DNA of 64,000 bases, from assembly GCA_963663975.2 (NCBI GenBank), contig CAXXRA010000011.1, positions 314,232 to 378,231 on the forward strand. Reading direction: 5' to 3'. The DNA is from JANQRX01 sp963663975. GTDB lineage: Bacteria; Pseudomonadota; Alphaproteobacteria; Rhizobiales; Kaistiaceae. A program made the translations under genes and the position numbers. Below the pieces are notes generated by a model that was not told the DNA's origin, ran no database searches, and saw only the letters and a list, made by a program, of their open reading frames with translations. Positions 26,315 to 36,881 of this stretch are shown here, piece after piece. Numbering within the stretch: the stretch's first letter is position 1; each line of letters opens with the position of its first letter.

Positions 26315-29029
26315 TTAAAAGAACGAACCTCTTTGCCACCAGCCGCTGCGCTTTGGCTTGCCGGTTTGGTCACCACTTTCCGAAGGCGCGGGCTCGTCCG
26401 CCGGCTTCATTTCGGTTCGGCTTGGCTCGGAGTCCGGCGGGGCGACCTCCTCAACCGCTACCGGAACGGGCGCAGGGGCGCCCTCTACGGTGATCGCAGG
26501 GCTGTCCTGCGCCGTTTCGGCGGGTGGCTGCTCGGGTTGGTCGGGATCGGCGCCGTTGACCGGGCCCGACGAAGCATCCTGGCCGGCGTCCGGGCTGACC
26601 GGCGCGTCCTCGCCGACGGTGCCGGACTCCCCCTCGGGCGCGGTTTCGACGGGTTTCTCTCCGGCGCCGCGCTTGCCCCGCCGTCCGCCGCGCCGCCGCC
26701 TGCGCGCCGGCTGGCTCTGGTCATCGGCGACCGCCTCATCGGCCGGAGACGAACCCGCTTCGAGGCTATCGCCCTCGGCTGCCTCGCCGCCACCCTCGGC
26801 CGGGCTCTCGGTCGAGAGCGCCGCCTGATCCGTCGTCTCGCGACGACGGCGACGCCGCGGCCGGCGGGAAGGTTTCTCGGGTCCGGTTTCGGCCTCGGCT
26901 GTGTCGCCGTCGGCACCATCGGAGGAGCTGGACGCCTCCGACGGGGAGGCGGTGGCCTCCACGCCCGCTTCATCTGAGGTCTCGCTGCGGCGCCGCCGCC
27001 GCCGGCGGCCGCGTTTGGCGTCGCCTTGCACATCGGGCGCCGGGCGCTCGTCCCGCGCCTCGTCAATGTCTGCCTGATCGCCGTCCTCGTCGGTTTCCGG
27101 ACTGACCGTATCGGGCTGTACCGAGGCCGGCGATACTTCGCGCCGCCCCACCGCATCGCCGCGTACAATGGCGAAATGAGCCCCGTCGGAGATCGTCTCG
27201 TCGGCCTCAATCGCGATCGCCAGGCCGAACCGCGCCTCAAGCTCGCTCAGATAAGATCGCTTGTTGTTCAGCACATAAAGGGCGACCGGCGTCCTCGTGC
27301 GGATCGACAAGTGATGGCCGGAACTCTTGAGCAGTTGATCTTCCAGCGAGCGCAGCACATGGAGGGCAACGGACGAAGCGGCGCGAACGTGGCCGGCACC
27401 CTGACATGTCGGGCAAGCCGTTGTCGTCGATTCCAGAACCCCTGTGCGGAGCCGCTGCCGGGACATCTCGAGCAGACCGAACGGCGAGATGCGGCCAACC
27501 TGGATGCGCGCGCGGTCGTGCTTGAGCGCCTCTTTGAGCTTGCGCTCAACTGCCCGGTTGTTGCGTTTCTCGTCCATGTCGATGAAATCGATCACGACCA
27601 GGCCGGCCAGGTCCCTCAGACGCAGTTGACGGGCGATCTCCTCGGCCGCCTCAAGGTTGGTGCGTAGGGCTGTGTCCTCAATGTTGTGCTCGCGCGTGGA
27701 GCGTCCGGAATTCACGTCGATCGACACCAGCGCTTCGGTCTGGTTGATGACGATGTAGCCGCCCGAGCGCAGCGTCACCTGCGGTGAGAACATGGCATCG
27801 AGCTGGGCCTCTATGCCGCTGCCGGCAAAAAGCGGTTCGGCCTCCTTGTAGGGCTTCACGTTCTTGGCGTGGCTCGGCATCAGCATGCGCATGAAGTCTT
27901 TCGCCTCGCGATAGCCATCGTCGCCGGCGACCAGGATGTCATCGATCTCCTTGTTGTAGAGATCACGAATGGAGCGCTTGATGAGGCTGCCTTCCTCGTA
28001 AACGATGGACGGCGCGGACGAGTTGAGGGTCAACTCGCGCACATTCTCCCAAAGCCGCAGCAGGTACTCGAAATCGCGCTTCACCTCTGCCTTGGTGCGC
28101 GCGGCTCCGGCAGTCCGCAGGATGACCCCCATGCCCTCCGGCATGTCGAGATCCGACACCACCTGTTTGAGGCGCTTGCGATCGGTCACGCTGGTGATCT
28201 TGCGTGAAATGCCGCCGCCGCGTGCGGTGTTCGGCATGAGGACGGAATACCGACCGGCGAGGGAGAGATAAGTCGTCAGCGCCGCACCCTTGTTGCCCCG
28301 TTCCTCCTTGACGACCTGAACCAGCATGACCTGGCGGCGTTTGATGACCTCCTGGATTTTGTACTGGCGCTGGCGGGCGCGGCGGCGGACCGGCAACTCT
28401 TCCATAACGTCGTCGGCGCCAACCGATTCAACCCGTAGATCCGCTTCGGCAGACTCTTCCGCGTGGTCATCTTCTTCGGCGTCGTCGACCTCGAGGGGGT
28501 CTTCAATTTCTTCGCCGTCATTGTCGGCATCCGGCCCGTTGGTCGCCTCCGGATCGTCGTCGGCATCGGCGGGCTCGCCAACCGCTTCACCGGGCATGGC
28601 ATCGGCGCCAAGAGCGGCGTCCTGTTCGCCGGAGATATCACCGGCCTGTTCGGGTTCACCGACCGCCTCCGATGGTTCTTCGGCATCCCCGGGCGCCTCA
28701 TCCGCGTTGGCTTCGGCCGCCGCCTTTTCCGATTCGGCTTCCTCGCGCTCCTCGGCCTGGATGAGCGCCTGCCGGTCGGCGACCGGGATCTGATAATAAT
28801 CCGGATGGATTTCGGAAAAGGCGAGGAATCCGTGTCGATTGCCGCCGTAGTCGACGAAGGCCGCCTGCAGCGACGGCTCGACCCTGGTTACCTTGGCGAG
28901 ATAGATATTTCCGCGAAGCTGTTTCCTGTTTTCGGATTCGAAGTCGAATTCCTCAACGCGATTTCCGCGGACGACGACCACCCGAGTTTCCTCGGGGTGG
29001 CCGGCATCGATGAGCATTTTATTGGCCAT
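26315..29029 (-). CDS. rne: Ribonuclease E/G
   Basis: The main endoribonuclease for mRNA decay and rRNA/tRNA processing. The true start is the ATG at 29029 (MANKMLIDAGHPEETRVVVV); the open frame extends 500 bp further without homology. The S1 domain begins at RGNIYLAKVTRVEPSLQAAF and is interrupted by a very acidic insert of about 110 residues, typical of alphaproteobacterial RNase E. The catalytic core includes VSIDVNSGRSTREHN, VIDFIDMD with the metal Asp residues, and the zinc link CPTCQG. The C-terminal third is a disordered Arg-, Glu- and Pro-rich scaffold, for RNA and degradosome partners. Confidence 0.95.
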   Translation of the reverse strand: MANKMLIDAGHPEETRVVVVRGNRVEEFDFESENRKQLRGNIYLAKVTRVEPSLQAAFVDYGGNRHGFLAFSEIHPDYYQIPVADRQALIQAEEREEAESEKAAAEANADEAPGDAEEPSEAVGEPEQAGDISGEQDAALGADAMPGEAVGEPADADDDPEATNGPDADNDGEEIEDPLEVDDAEEDDHAEESAEADLRVESVGADDVMEELPVRRRARQRQYKIQEVIKRRQVMLVQVVKEERGNKGAALTTYLSLAGRYSVLMPNTARGGGISRKITSVTDRKRLKQVVSDLDMPEGMGVILRTAGAARTKAEVKRDFEYLLRLWENVRELTLNSSAPSIVYEEGSLIKRSIRDLYNKEIDDILVAGDDGYREAKDFMRMLMPSHAKNVKPYKEAEPLFAGSGIEAQLDAMFSPQVTLRSGGYIVINQTEALVSIDVNSGRSTREHNIEDTALRTNLEAAEEIARQLRLRDLAGLVVIDFIDMDEKRNNRAVERKLKEALKHDRARIQVGRISPFGLLEMSRQRLRTGVLESTTTACPTCQGAGHVRAASSVALHVLRSLEDQLLKSSGHHLSIRTRTPVALYVLNNKRSYLSELEARFGLAIAIEADETISDGAHFAIVRGDAVGRREVSPASVQPDTVSPETDEDGDQADIDEARDERPAPDVQGDAKRGRRRRRRRSETSDEAGVEATASPSEASSSSDGADGDTAEAETGPEKPSRRPRRRRRRETTDQAALSTESPAEGGGEAAEGDSLEAGSSPADEAVADDQSQPARRRRRGGRRGKRGAGEKPVETAPEGESGTVGEDAPVSPDAGQDASSGPVNGADPDQPEQPPAETAQDSPAITVEGAPAPVPVAVEEVAPPDSEPSRTEMKPADEPAPSESGDQTGKPKRSGWWQRGSFF

Positions 29030-29620
29030 AAGGCGAGACTCTCCACGCTCGCTCCCGGCAGATCGGCGGTCGGTGCAGAAGCACGGATCGCCAAGGCGGG
29101 CGAGCGAACGTTGTTTTGTAGTTGTGAATGAGGCGCCGTCCGCGTTCGCGCGAAGCCCATCGCGACCACCCGTGGGAGTCGGATTCTGCGACGGTGACAA
29201 CTGTGGCGTAACGCGGTGCATTTCAGGCGCCGTGACCTCTATGTCGTCTTTGTCCCGAACGAATACAAGAACCGTCCGGGCGATCAGGCCGGGATGCCGT
29301 TGCCCTCCAGGCCAACCGGATGGCGGGCCGCCAAGCGTGGTTCGCGATCGTCGCGTCGCCGCTGCGCCCGTCACATCGCCCGTCACATCCGCTGGCCGCT
29401 GGGGTCCCCGGTCGATGCATCCACCGGCGAACAAGCTTCGCCAGTCGGAATGCGCCCGGACGATGAATTCCGTTCCAGCCTTGTAGGCTCGCGTCCGAGT
29501 CTTGGCAAGCTGACTCGTCACCGTCGGCAAACGAAAAACGTCGAAGACGGCGGCAGACGGTTAACGATCGGGTGGCTTTCCTTTAGGTAACATGACCGAA
29601 TCGTGTCCCTCGTCGGCCGA
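29030..29620. other. rne-amiC divergent intergenic region
   Basis: About 590 bp without a gene I can support. An open frame continues rne upstream but its composition is unlike a family N-terminus. A long rne leader would fit the feedback control of rne known in other bacteria, but no specific fold was identified. Near 29563-29600 an AT-richer patch could hold the amiC promoter. Confidence 0.5.
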
Positions 29621-30877
29621 ATGTGCATCGGGAACCAGTCAAACACCCTCGCCATGCCTCTCCCAAGCTCGATCATCGCGGTTACGGTGCTGGCAGCCGG
29701 ACTTGTTGTCGGGCCGGTGATGGCGTCCTCGGCGGCCGATGCCCCGATGATCTTCGATGCCCGGGTTGTTGGCGATCAACACCGAATGCGGTTCGTGGCC
29801 GATCTTTCCGAGCCGGTCCGGCCAGCGGTTTTTACCCTGGCCGAGCCCTACCGGATCGTCGTCGATCTGCCGGAGGTTCGTTTCGCGCTTCCCGATCACA
29901 TCGGACGGAGCGGTCGAGGGCTTATCTCGGCGTTTCGCTATGGCCTCATGTCCGTGGGAAAATCGCGAATCGTTATCGACGTGTCGGTTCCCGTCCTGAT
30001 CGACAAGACCTTCGTCACCCGGGCCAGCAATGGCCAACCGGCGCGTCTGGTGATCGATATCGTTCCCACCACGGCGGCTAAATTCGCGGAGGCAACGCGA
30101 GCCTACCGCGAGCAGCACAAGATCGCCGCGGCGCAGAAGGCCGGACGGGTGCTGACCCAGCTGCCAAACGGCCATGATCAACCGCTGATCGTGTTGGATC
30201 CCGGCCATGGCGGCATCGATACCGGTGCGCGTGGACGCGACGGCGCATCGGAAAAAGAGGTCGTTTTTGAGTTTTCCAGCGTGCTCACCCGAAAACTTAC
30301 CGAAGGCGGCCGCTACCGAGTCATCCGCACCAGGGAAGGCGACGTGTTTGTCGGGCTGCGGGAGCGGGTGAGGATCGCACGTGACGCCCGGGCCGACTTG
30401 CTCGTGTCCATCCACGCCAACTCCTTCCGCGGCCGTTCGGTTCGCGGTGCGATTATCTATACCGTGTCCGAGGAGGCGTCGGACAATATGGCGGCCGAGC
30501 TGGCGGCGTCCGAAAACCGCTCCGATATCCTGGCTGGGGTTGACGTCGATGCCGAGGAGAGGAACGAGGTTACCGACATTCTCCTGGATTTGACCCGCCG
30601 CGAAACCCGGAACTTTGGTGTTGTACTGGCCCGCAGCCTGATCGAGCAGATGGGGAAATCGGTCGAGATGTTCAAAATCCCGCACCAGCAGGCCGGCTTC
30701 AAGGTCCTTGAGGCGCCCGATGTTCCCTCGGCACTGATCGAACTTGGTTATTTGACCAACCCGACCGACGAAAAACTGCTGACATCGCCGGAATGGCAGG
30801 CGGACGCAGCCGATTCCATCGTCGATGCGCTCGACGAATTTTTCGCAACGCGTGATGGAGGCGGGGCCATTCGATGA
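29621..30877 (+). CDS. amiC: N-acetylmuramoyl-L-alanine amidase with AMIN domain
   Basis: A periplasmic zinc amidase that cleaves the stem peptide from septal peptidoglycan during cell separation. A signal segment (SIIAVTVLAAGLVVGPVMAS) precedes an AMIN domain at about residues 40-140, which targets peptidoglycan or the septum, and then the Amidase_3 domain: LIVLDPGHGGIDTGA with the first zinc His, a Glu in GASEKEVVFEFS, LVSIHANSF, and VPSALIELGYLTN with the catalytic Glu. The start is uncertain among GTG 29603, ATG 29621 and ATG 29654; none has a strong ribosome site. mrcA follows on the same strand after 157 bp. Confidence 0.93.
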   Translation: MCIGNQSNTLAMPLPSSIIAVTVLAAGLVVGPVMASSAADAPMIFDARVVGDQHRMRFVADLSEPVRPAVFTLAEPYRIVVDLPEVRFALPDHIGRSGRGLISAFRYGLMSVGKSRIVIDVSVPVLIDKTFVTRASNGQPARLVIDIVPTTAAKFAEATRAYREQHKIAAAQKAGRVLTQLPNGHDQPLIVLDPGHGGIDTGARGRDGASEKEVVFEFSSVLTRKLTEGGRYRVIRTREGDVFVGLRERVRIARDARADLLVSIHANSFRGRSVRGAIIYTVSEEASDNMAAELAASENRSDILAGVDVDAEERNEVTDILLDLTRRETRNFGVVLARSLIEQMGKSVEMFKIPHQQAGFKVLEAPDVPSALIELGYLTNPTDEKLLTSPEWQADAADSIVDALDEFFATRDGGGAIR

Positions 30878-31034
30878 AGCCGGTTCGTGTTGCTCAAATG
30901 CCACGCCGGCACGGCCGCAGCGATGACAGCGCCCTAGTTTCTCCACATTGGACGCACACCTACGCGCACGCTGGAAGGCGCCGCGCGATCGCGGAAAACT
31001 GAATTTTGGCGAGCTGGCGGACCGCGGAAACAAT

Positions 31035-33491
31035 ATGATACTTCGACTCGTCGGCTATCTTTTCGGGATTGGTGCGGTGCTGTTCTTGGTGGTTGCTGCT
31101 GGTATCGCCTGGTACGTCTCGGACCTGACGCGCGAACTTCCGGACTACGACGTTCTTTCCCGGTACGAGCCGCCGGTCATGACCCGTGTCCATGCAGCCG
31201 ATGGCCAGCTGGTTGCCGAATACGCACGCGAGCGCCGGTTGTACATTCCCATCGAGGCCGTTCCCGACCGCGTCAAAGCCGCTTTCATATCGGCCGAGGA
31301 CAAGAATTTCTTTCAGCATTCGGGGCTTGATTACTACGGTATTGCACGGGCGATCGTTCAAAACATTCAGGCCTATCGCAAGGGCCAGCGCCTGGTCGGC
31401 GCCTCGACGATTACCCAGCAGGTCGCGAAAAACTTCCTGCTGAGCAGCGAACAGACCATCAAGCGGAAGGCCAAGGAAGCGGTGCTGTCGTTGCGCATCG
31501 AGCAGACTTACAGCAAGGACCGGATCCTTGAATTGTATCTGAACGAGATCTTTCTTGGGCTTGGCTCCTACGGCGTGGCGGCTGCATCGCTCGCCTATTT
31601 CGACAAATCGGTCCACGAACTCACTCTGTCCGAGGCGGCCTATCTCGCCGCGTTGCCGAAGGGCCCCAACAACTATCACCCGTTTCGCCAGCCCGAGCGA
31701 GCCCTGGAGCGGCGCAACTGGGTCGTTGATCGCATGGTCGAGAACGGTTTCGTCACCGACGATGAGGCCGCAAGCGCCAAGCAGGTACCGCTCGGGGTGA
31801 GGCAACGGACCACCGGGCCGTCGATCTTCGCGGCCGACTATTTCGCCGAGGAGGTTCGTCGCCAACTCAATGAGATGTTCGGCGAGGAAACTCTGTATGG
31901 CGGCGGGCTGTCGGTACGGACCTCGCTCGATCCGGCCCTGCAGGTGATGGCGCGCCAGGCGCTGATCAACGGTCTGATCGATTACGACACCAATCAGGGA
32001 TGGCGCGGACCGGTCGCCCGGATCGATGATTTCGGCGGCGATTGGGGCGCAAGGATCGGCGAATTGGTGCCGTTGTCCGATGTGGTTGAATGGCGTCTGG
32101 CGGTGGTTTTATCGGTGTCCGGCGAGGGCGCACAAATCGGATTGAGGCCGGACCCTGAGCCTGGCCGCAAGATCGGCTCGCGCCGCGAAACGGGTACCAT
32201 CCTGCTCGATCAGCTCAAGTGGGCCAAATGGGCTGCAGGCGAGCGCAAAGGTCGCGACATCGAGCGTGCCAGCGACGTGCTGGCGGTCGGCGACGTCGTC
32301 TATGTGGACACGGCGCCGGAAGTCGGTTTCCGCCTGCGCCAGCCGCCCGAGGTCGAGGGTGCGATCGTCGTCATGGCCCCCCACACCGGCCGCGTCCTGG
32401 CGATGGTCGGCGGATTCAGCTTTTCGGGAAGTCAGTTCAACCGGGCAACCCAGGCGCTGCGTCAGCCCGGCTCCTCCTTCAAGCCCTTCGTCTACTCGGC
32501 CGCGCTCGACAACGGCTACACGCCGTCATCGGTGGTCATGGACGCGCCCATCGAGATCGACCAGGGTGGCGGTCTTGGGATCTGGCGGCCGGAAAACTAC
32601 AGCGGCAAGTTCTACGGCCCGCTGACGTTGCGGACCGGCATCGAGCTGTCGCGGAATGTCATGACCGTCAGGCTGGCACAGGACATGGGCATGCCGCTGG
32701 TGGCCGAGTACGCCCGGCGGTTTGGAATCTATGACGACATGCTGCCGGTGCTGGCGATGGCACTGGGGTCGGGCGAAACCTCGGTGCTGCGTTTGGCGGG
32801 CGCGTATGCGGTGTTCGCCAATGGTGGCCGCGAGGTGCGGCCAACGCTCATTGATCGCATTCAGGATCGTTACGGCAAGACCGTTTTCAAGCACGAGGAC
32901 CGCGTCTGCCAGGGGTGCGTGAGCGATGAATGGCGGGGTCAGGACGAGCCGATCGTGATCGACAATCGCGAGCAGGTTCTCGACCCCCTGACGGCGTATC
33001 AGATGACGGCCATGCTTCGGGGCGTCGTCCAGCGCGGGACCGCCAGTGTGGTGAGACAGATCGGCAAACCCATTGCCGGCAAGACCGGCACGACCAACGA
33101 CTATCGCGACGCCTGGTTCGTCGGTTTCTCGCCCGACCTGGTGGTCGGAGTGTATGTCGGCTTCGACAAACCGCGATCCCTCGGCCGGCGGTCGACCGGC
33201 GGCCAACTTGCCGCGCCGATTTTTACCGATTTCATGAAGATGGCGCTGATCGACCAGCCGCCGATTCCCTTCCGGGTGCCGCAGGGGCTCAACTTCATCC
33301 CGATCAATCTGCGCACCGGCCTGCGCGCCGTCCCCGGCGAACCGGACGTGTTTTTGGAGGCGTTCAAGCCCGGGACCAGCCCACCGGATACCTACTCCAT
33401 CATCGGCTATACCGACACCATGGGAAGGCCGCTGACGGTAGCGCCCGAATCCGATCGCGCGGTCATATCGGGGACCGGTGGTCTGTACTGA
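31035..33491 (+). CDS. mrcA: Penicillin-binding protein 1A (bifunctional glycosyltransferase/transpeptidase)
   Basis: Class A PBP, 818 aa, anchored by one N-terminal helix (LVGYLFGIGAVLFLVVAAGI). The glycosyltransferase domain has EDKNFFQHSGLDYYGIARA with the catalytic Glu and GASTITQQVAKNF; the OB-like linker follows; the transpeptidase domain has SSFK (nucleophile Ser, in RQPGSSFKPFVYSA), SRN, and KTGTTNDYRDAWFVGFSPD. The C-terminus is short and Pro-containing. The ATG at 31035 gives a normal length. Confidence 0.96.
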   Translation: MILRLVGYLFGIGAVLFLVVAAGIAWYVSDLTRELPDYDVLSRYEPPVMTRVHAADGQLVAEYARERRLYIPIEAVPDRVKAAFISAEDKNFFQHSGLDYYGIARAIVQNIQAYRKGQRLVGASTITQQVAKNFLLSSEQTIKRKAKEAVLSLRIEQTYSKDRILELYLNEIFLGLGSYGVAAASLAYFDKSVHELTLSEAAYLAALPKGPNNYHPFRQPERALERRNWVVDRMVENGFVTDDEAASAKQVPLGVRQRTTGPSIFAADYFAEEVRRQLNEMFGEETLYGGGLSVRTSLDPALQVMARQALINGLIDYDTNQGWRGPVARIDDFGGDWGARIGELVPLSDVVEWRLAVVLSVSGEGAQIGLRPDPEPGRKIGSRRETGTILLDQLKWAKWAAGERKGRDIERASDVLAVGDVVYVDTAPEVGFRLRQPPEVEGAIVVMAPHTGRVLAMVGGFSFSGSQFNRATQALRQPGSSFKPFVYSAALDNGYTPSSVVMDAPIEIDQGGGLGIWRPENYSGKFYGPLTLRTGIELSRNVMTVRLAQDMGMPLVAEYARRFGIYDDMLPVLAMALGSGETSVLRLAGAYAVFANGGREVRPTLIDRIQDRYGKTVFKHEDRVCQGCVSDEWRGQDEPIVIDNREQVLDPLTAYQMTAMLRGVVQRGTASVVRQIGKPIAGKTGTTNDYRDAWFVGFSPDLVVGVYVGFDKPRSLGRRSTGGQLAAPIFTDFMKMALIDQPPIPFRVPQGLNFIPINLRTGLRAVPGEPDVFLEAFKPGTSPPDTYSIIGYTDTMGRPLTVAPESDRAVISGTGGLY

Positions 33492-33565
33492 GACCGCGGC
33501 GGGTTGCCATCCCCAGCCGGCACAAGCTATCTCTCGCCGCCCGCCCGGGCCAACGGAATGCCGGC

Positions 33566-34682
33566 ATGAAAATCGAAATCCAGAACATCGTCAGCGAAAT
33601 CGAGCAGGCAGTCGCCCTGCTGAGGAGGCACCTTTGACTGGGATGCGGCCAAGGCGCGCCTTGAAGGTCTGAACGCGGCGGCGGAAGATCCGGAACTGTG
33701 GAACGAGCCGGACAAGGCTCAGACCCTGATGCGCCAGCGGCAGCAACTGGACGAACAGATCCGGTCAGTCGAACGACTGGAAGCTGAACTGTCCGACCAG
33801 GTCGATCTGATCGAACTGGCCGAGGCAGAGGACGACGGTGAAATCCTCGCTGAGGCGGAAGAAACGTTGCGCAAATTGAAGCGCACCGCCGAACGTCGCC
33901 AAATCGAGGCGCTGCTGTCCGGCGAGGCTGACGGTAATCACACCTACCTTGAAGTCCATGCCGGCGCGGGGGGCACGGAAAGCCAGGATTGGGCCGCGAT
34001 GCTGGTGCGCATGTACACGCGCTGGGCGGAAAAAAGCGATTACAAGGTCGAGACTCTCGAAATTCATGACGGTGAGGAGGCGGGCATCAAATCCGCAACC
34101 CTTCTGGTGAGAGGGCCGAATGCCTATGGCTGGCTGAAAACGGAATCGGGGGTTCACCGCCTGGTCCGTATTTCGCCCTTCGACAGCCAGGCGCGGCGGC
34201 ACACCTCGTTTGCCAGCGTCTGGGTCTATCCGGTTGTCGATGATTCCATTGAGATAGAGATATCCGAGTCCGATATACGGACCGATACCTACCGCGCGTC
34301 GGGAGCCGGCGGACAGCACATCAACACGACGGACTCAGCCGTTCGCCTGACCCACATACCCTCCGGAATCGTGGTCCAGTGCCAGAGTCAACGCTCACAG
34401 CACAAGAACCGCGCCACCGCGTGGTCGATGCTTCGAGCGCGCCTGTACGAAGCAGAACTGGAACGCCGGGAAGCGGAAGCCAACGCCGCCGCCGCCAGCA
34501 AGACCGAGATCGGCTGGGGGCACCAGATTCGCTCCTACGTCCTGCAGCCGTATCAGCTCGTCAAGGACCTCAGGACGGGGGTCGAGAACACCAGCCCGCA
34601 GGGCGTGCTTGACGGCGATCTCAACAAATTCATGGAGGCGGCGCTGGCCCACGCTATCGCCCCGTCGGGCGACGACAGCTGA
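33566..34682 (+). CDS. prfB: Peptide chain release factor 2 (programmed frameshift)
   Basis: RF2 terminates translation at UGA and UAA. The zero frame starts at ATG 33566 (MKIEIQNIVSEIEQAVALLR) and meets an in-frame TGA at codon 24 (33635-33637); a +1 shift on CTT-TGA-C continues as DWDAAKARLEGLNAAAEDPELW. The product is about 371 aa. The specificity tripeptide region (RTDTYRASGAGGQHINTT) holds the GGQ catalytic motif; SQRSQHKNRA follows. It is downstream of mrcA and convergent with the M23 peptidase remnant, 8 bp apart. Confidence 0.96.
33623..33638 (+). promoter_or_regulatory. prfB +1 programmed frameshift signal
   Basis: An internal Shine-Dalgarno AGGAGG (33623-33628) lies 3 nt before the slippery CTT-TGA-C (33632-33638). 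This is the classic arrangement in which slow UGA recognition, when RF2 is scarce, favours a +1 slip, so RF2 controls its own synthesis. Confidence 0.95.
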
Positions 34683-34690
34683 CAGACCAG

Positions 34691-35611
34691 TTACATCAGC
34701 CCGGCGAGTTCATTGCCGGCGCGGAAGAGCAGATGCGGATCGATGGGACGCCCATCCCGCCGGACCTCGTAATGAAGGTGCGGTCCGGTGGAGCGGCCGG
34801 TACTTCCGACCTTTCCGACAATATCTCTGAGGGCCACTGTTTGCCCTTCGCTGACCGTCATGCGGCCGAGATGGGCGAAACGAGTGACGAAGCCGTTGCC
34901 ATGATCGATCTCGACGACTTTGCCGTATCCACCGGAATATTTTGCCGACACCACCACGCCGGCCGCCGTGGCTTTGACAGGCCGCCCCGAGTCAGCTTGA
35001 AAATCGGTGCTGTAATGCATCGCGGGGCGCCGTAGGAACGGGTCCAGGCGCGGTCCGTAAGAGCTGGAGACGGGCGCCTGTGCAAGCGGTCTGGCAAGGG
35101 GGAGGGCGTGGATCAGAGATTTGGTTCGACTGAACCTTTGGACCTGGTCGGCCACTGCTGTAGCCGCTGACATGAATTGATCGGCTCCGGGACGATCGGG
35201 CAGGGCGACGAACGGGCCTCCGATGCCTTTGCTTCCGCGGGCATCTGCCTGCGATTGCGACACGCCGAGTCTGCTCAGCACCGACGACAACGTCCCGGAG
35301 CTGTCCGAAACCGCCCGGCCGATAGTGTTGACGTACTCCATTTGCCTGCTCAGGAGCTCGTCGGCGGCCGCATCGAGAGACTGGAACCGGGCCATTTGGT
35401 CGTTGCCGCCGGCGGCGCTGCGGCCACGCAGCGGGGCATGCTGCAACGTGGTCTCGGCACGTACACGCCTGGGCGCGGCGAGGTCTTGCCGATCCGTTGC
35501 CGGGGTGACGGTGACCGGATGAATCCCAGCCTGCCGGGCCGCCTGGCTCAGGCCGGCGATAACATCCTGGCGAGCGTCAAGCACTGCCTGACGCTCGACC
35601 AGGCGCCTTAA
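34691..35611 (-). pseudogene. M23 family peptidase, C-terminal part (split by IS)
   Basis: The catalytic half of a murein endopeptidase of the LytM/M23 type. After a coiled-coil-like segment (RRLVERQAVLDARQDVIAGL), the zinc site is seen as MHYSTDF (HxxxD) and GPHLHYEVR (HxH). The N-terminal half is at 36882-37212; between them is an IS5-type insertion with a TTAA duplication. Removing the IS and one TTAA joins MESEL to RRLVERQ in frame, giving about 415 residues. A frame starting GTG-CCC-TTA inside the IS end could express this half, but without the membrane anchor. Confidence 0.88.
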
Positions 35612-36881
35612 GGGCACCTCGAAAAATAATGCGACTGACGTGAAACTCGACAGGTTGTGCGGTTCTCGCGGGTCATGAGCGGGGTTGGCGTCTGGGTTTT
35701 CGGCCTTCTCCGGCTCCCCGGCGGGTCTGTTTCCCTGTCAATGGGGGCTCCAGGCAGACTTCTCCCCTGATGACCATCACGTTGGCGCCGCCGCGGCGAG
35801 ACGCTCCAGCTGCACCAGGCGGCGCATGTTGTAGGCGAGGTTCTTCAGCCCGATCCGCGCCCTCGCCCGTACCAGCCCGATACTGCGCACCAGCGTCCCG
35901 CCCATGTCGTTGCTCTGGGCCCCGAACACGTGCTCGACGCGCGCCCGCACCTTCGAACGGGCCTTGTTGCCCCGCTTCTCCCGCTCGCTCAGCGGCTTGT
36001 CGCGATGCCCCTTGCGGTGGATGCGGCTGTTCAGGCCCTTCTCCTTCAGCTTCGCCTCGATCTCCGCCGACCGATAGGCGCTGTCCGCCCACACGTCCGA
36101 GGCCGTGTTGTCCGGATCAAGGATGTCCTCCACGACCTGGCTGTCGTGCACCGCCGCGTCGGTCACCTGGTAACGCCGCACCAGCTTATGCCGGCCAAGC
36201 GGTCCACGTTGACATGGTTCTTGTAACCGTGGCTCTTGCCATGCTTCTTTGCACCGTGCGTCCGTGCGACCGCTTGGCCGGCTGGTCCTTCCAGCCCTCC
36301 GGCGTCTCGCCATCCTTGATCCGCGCGGCGTCACGGCTGTTGCGCTGCTTGGGGACCGGTACGATCGACGCGTCGATGTGGCCGCCCATCGCCAGGTAGC
36401 CCTGCTTCTCCAGATAGCCGTCGAAGGAACAACGGACCATGCCCGCCCGCGCCAACTGTTCCCGGTAGAGCCACACCGTCTTGGCGTCGGGGACCTTGTC
36501 CTCAAGACCGAACCCTACGAACCGCATGAACGAGAGGCGGTCGCGAAGCTGGTACTCCACTTGGTCGTCCGAGAGATTGTCGCGGCTCGCAGAGAATCCG
36601 ATCGCCTTGAACATCGCCACCTGGTCCCAGGGCTTTCGCCCCGGCGGCGCCAACTTCATCGTTCCTCGGCCGGCTTGCGCCAGATCGCCTCCAGGCGGGC
36701 ACGGAAATTCTCCCACGGAACCACCGCGTCGATCCTCGCCAAAGGATCGTTCTTGGCGTCCAGGCCGGCATACCGATTCGCGATGTCGAAAAAGCCCATT
36801 TGGCCCATGGTCGGTTCCCCACATCTACGCGCCAAACCGTCCGGCGATCAAGGCTCGGAACAGGGATTTTTAGAGGTGCCC
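35612..36881 (-). mobile_element. IS5-family insertion sequence in an M23 peptidase gene
   Basis: A 1270-bp element with 16-bp terminal inverted repeats differing at one position (GGGCACCTCGAAAAAT and GGGCACCTCTAAAAAT), flanked by a perfect TTAA direct repeat (35608-35611 and 36882-36885), compatible with the IS5 YTAR target. It carries one transposase gene on the minus strand, now frameshifted. The bases from 35612 to 35776 are non-coding end sequence. Confidence 0.92.
35777..36808 (-). pseudogene. IS5-family transposase, frameshifted
   Basis: The start at 36808 reads MGQMGFFDIANRYAGLDAKN for 50 codons and hits TGA at 36656. The next frame continues (KLAPPGRKPWDQVAMFKAIG, then NLSDDQVEYQLRDRLSFMRF) to about 36240, and a third frame supplies the C-terminus (HKLVRRYQVTDAAVHDSQ, YRSAEIEAKLKEKGL, RVEHVFGAQSNDMGGTLVR). 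Each of the catalytic-core segments of an IS5-type DDE enzyme is present but no single frame joins them; at least two frame changes are needed. Unless these are sequence errors the copy is non-autonomous. Confidence 0.88.

Noticed and set aside
26358..28793. Plus-strand Ser/Ala- and Gly-rich frames across rne
   Set aside because: They are the antisense of the acidic and Arg/Pro-rich low-complexity regions of RNase E.
29030..29530. Open frame continuing rne upstream by 167 codons
   Set aside because: The family N-terminus (MANKMLIDA) begins at 29029 and the extension has no similarity or ribosome site.
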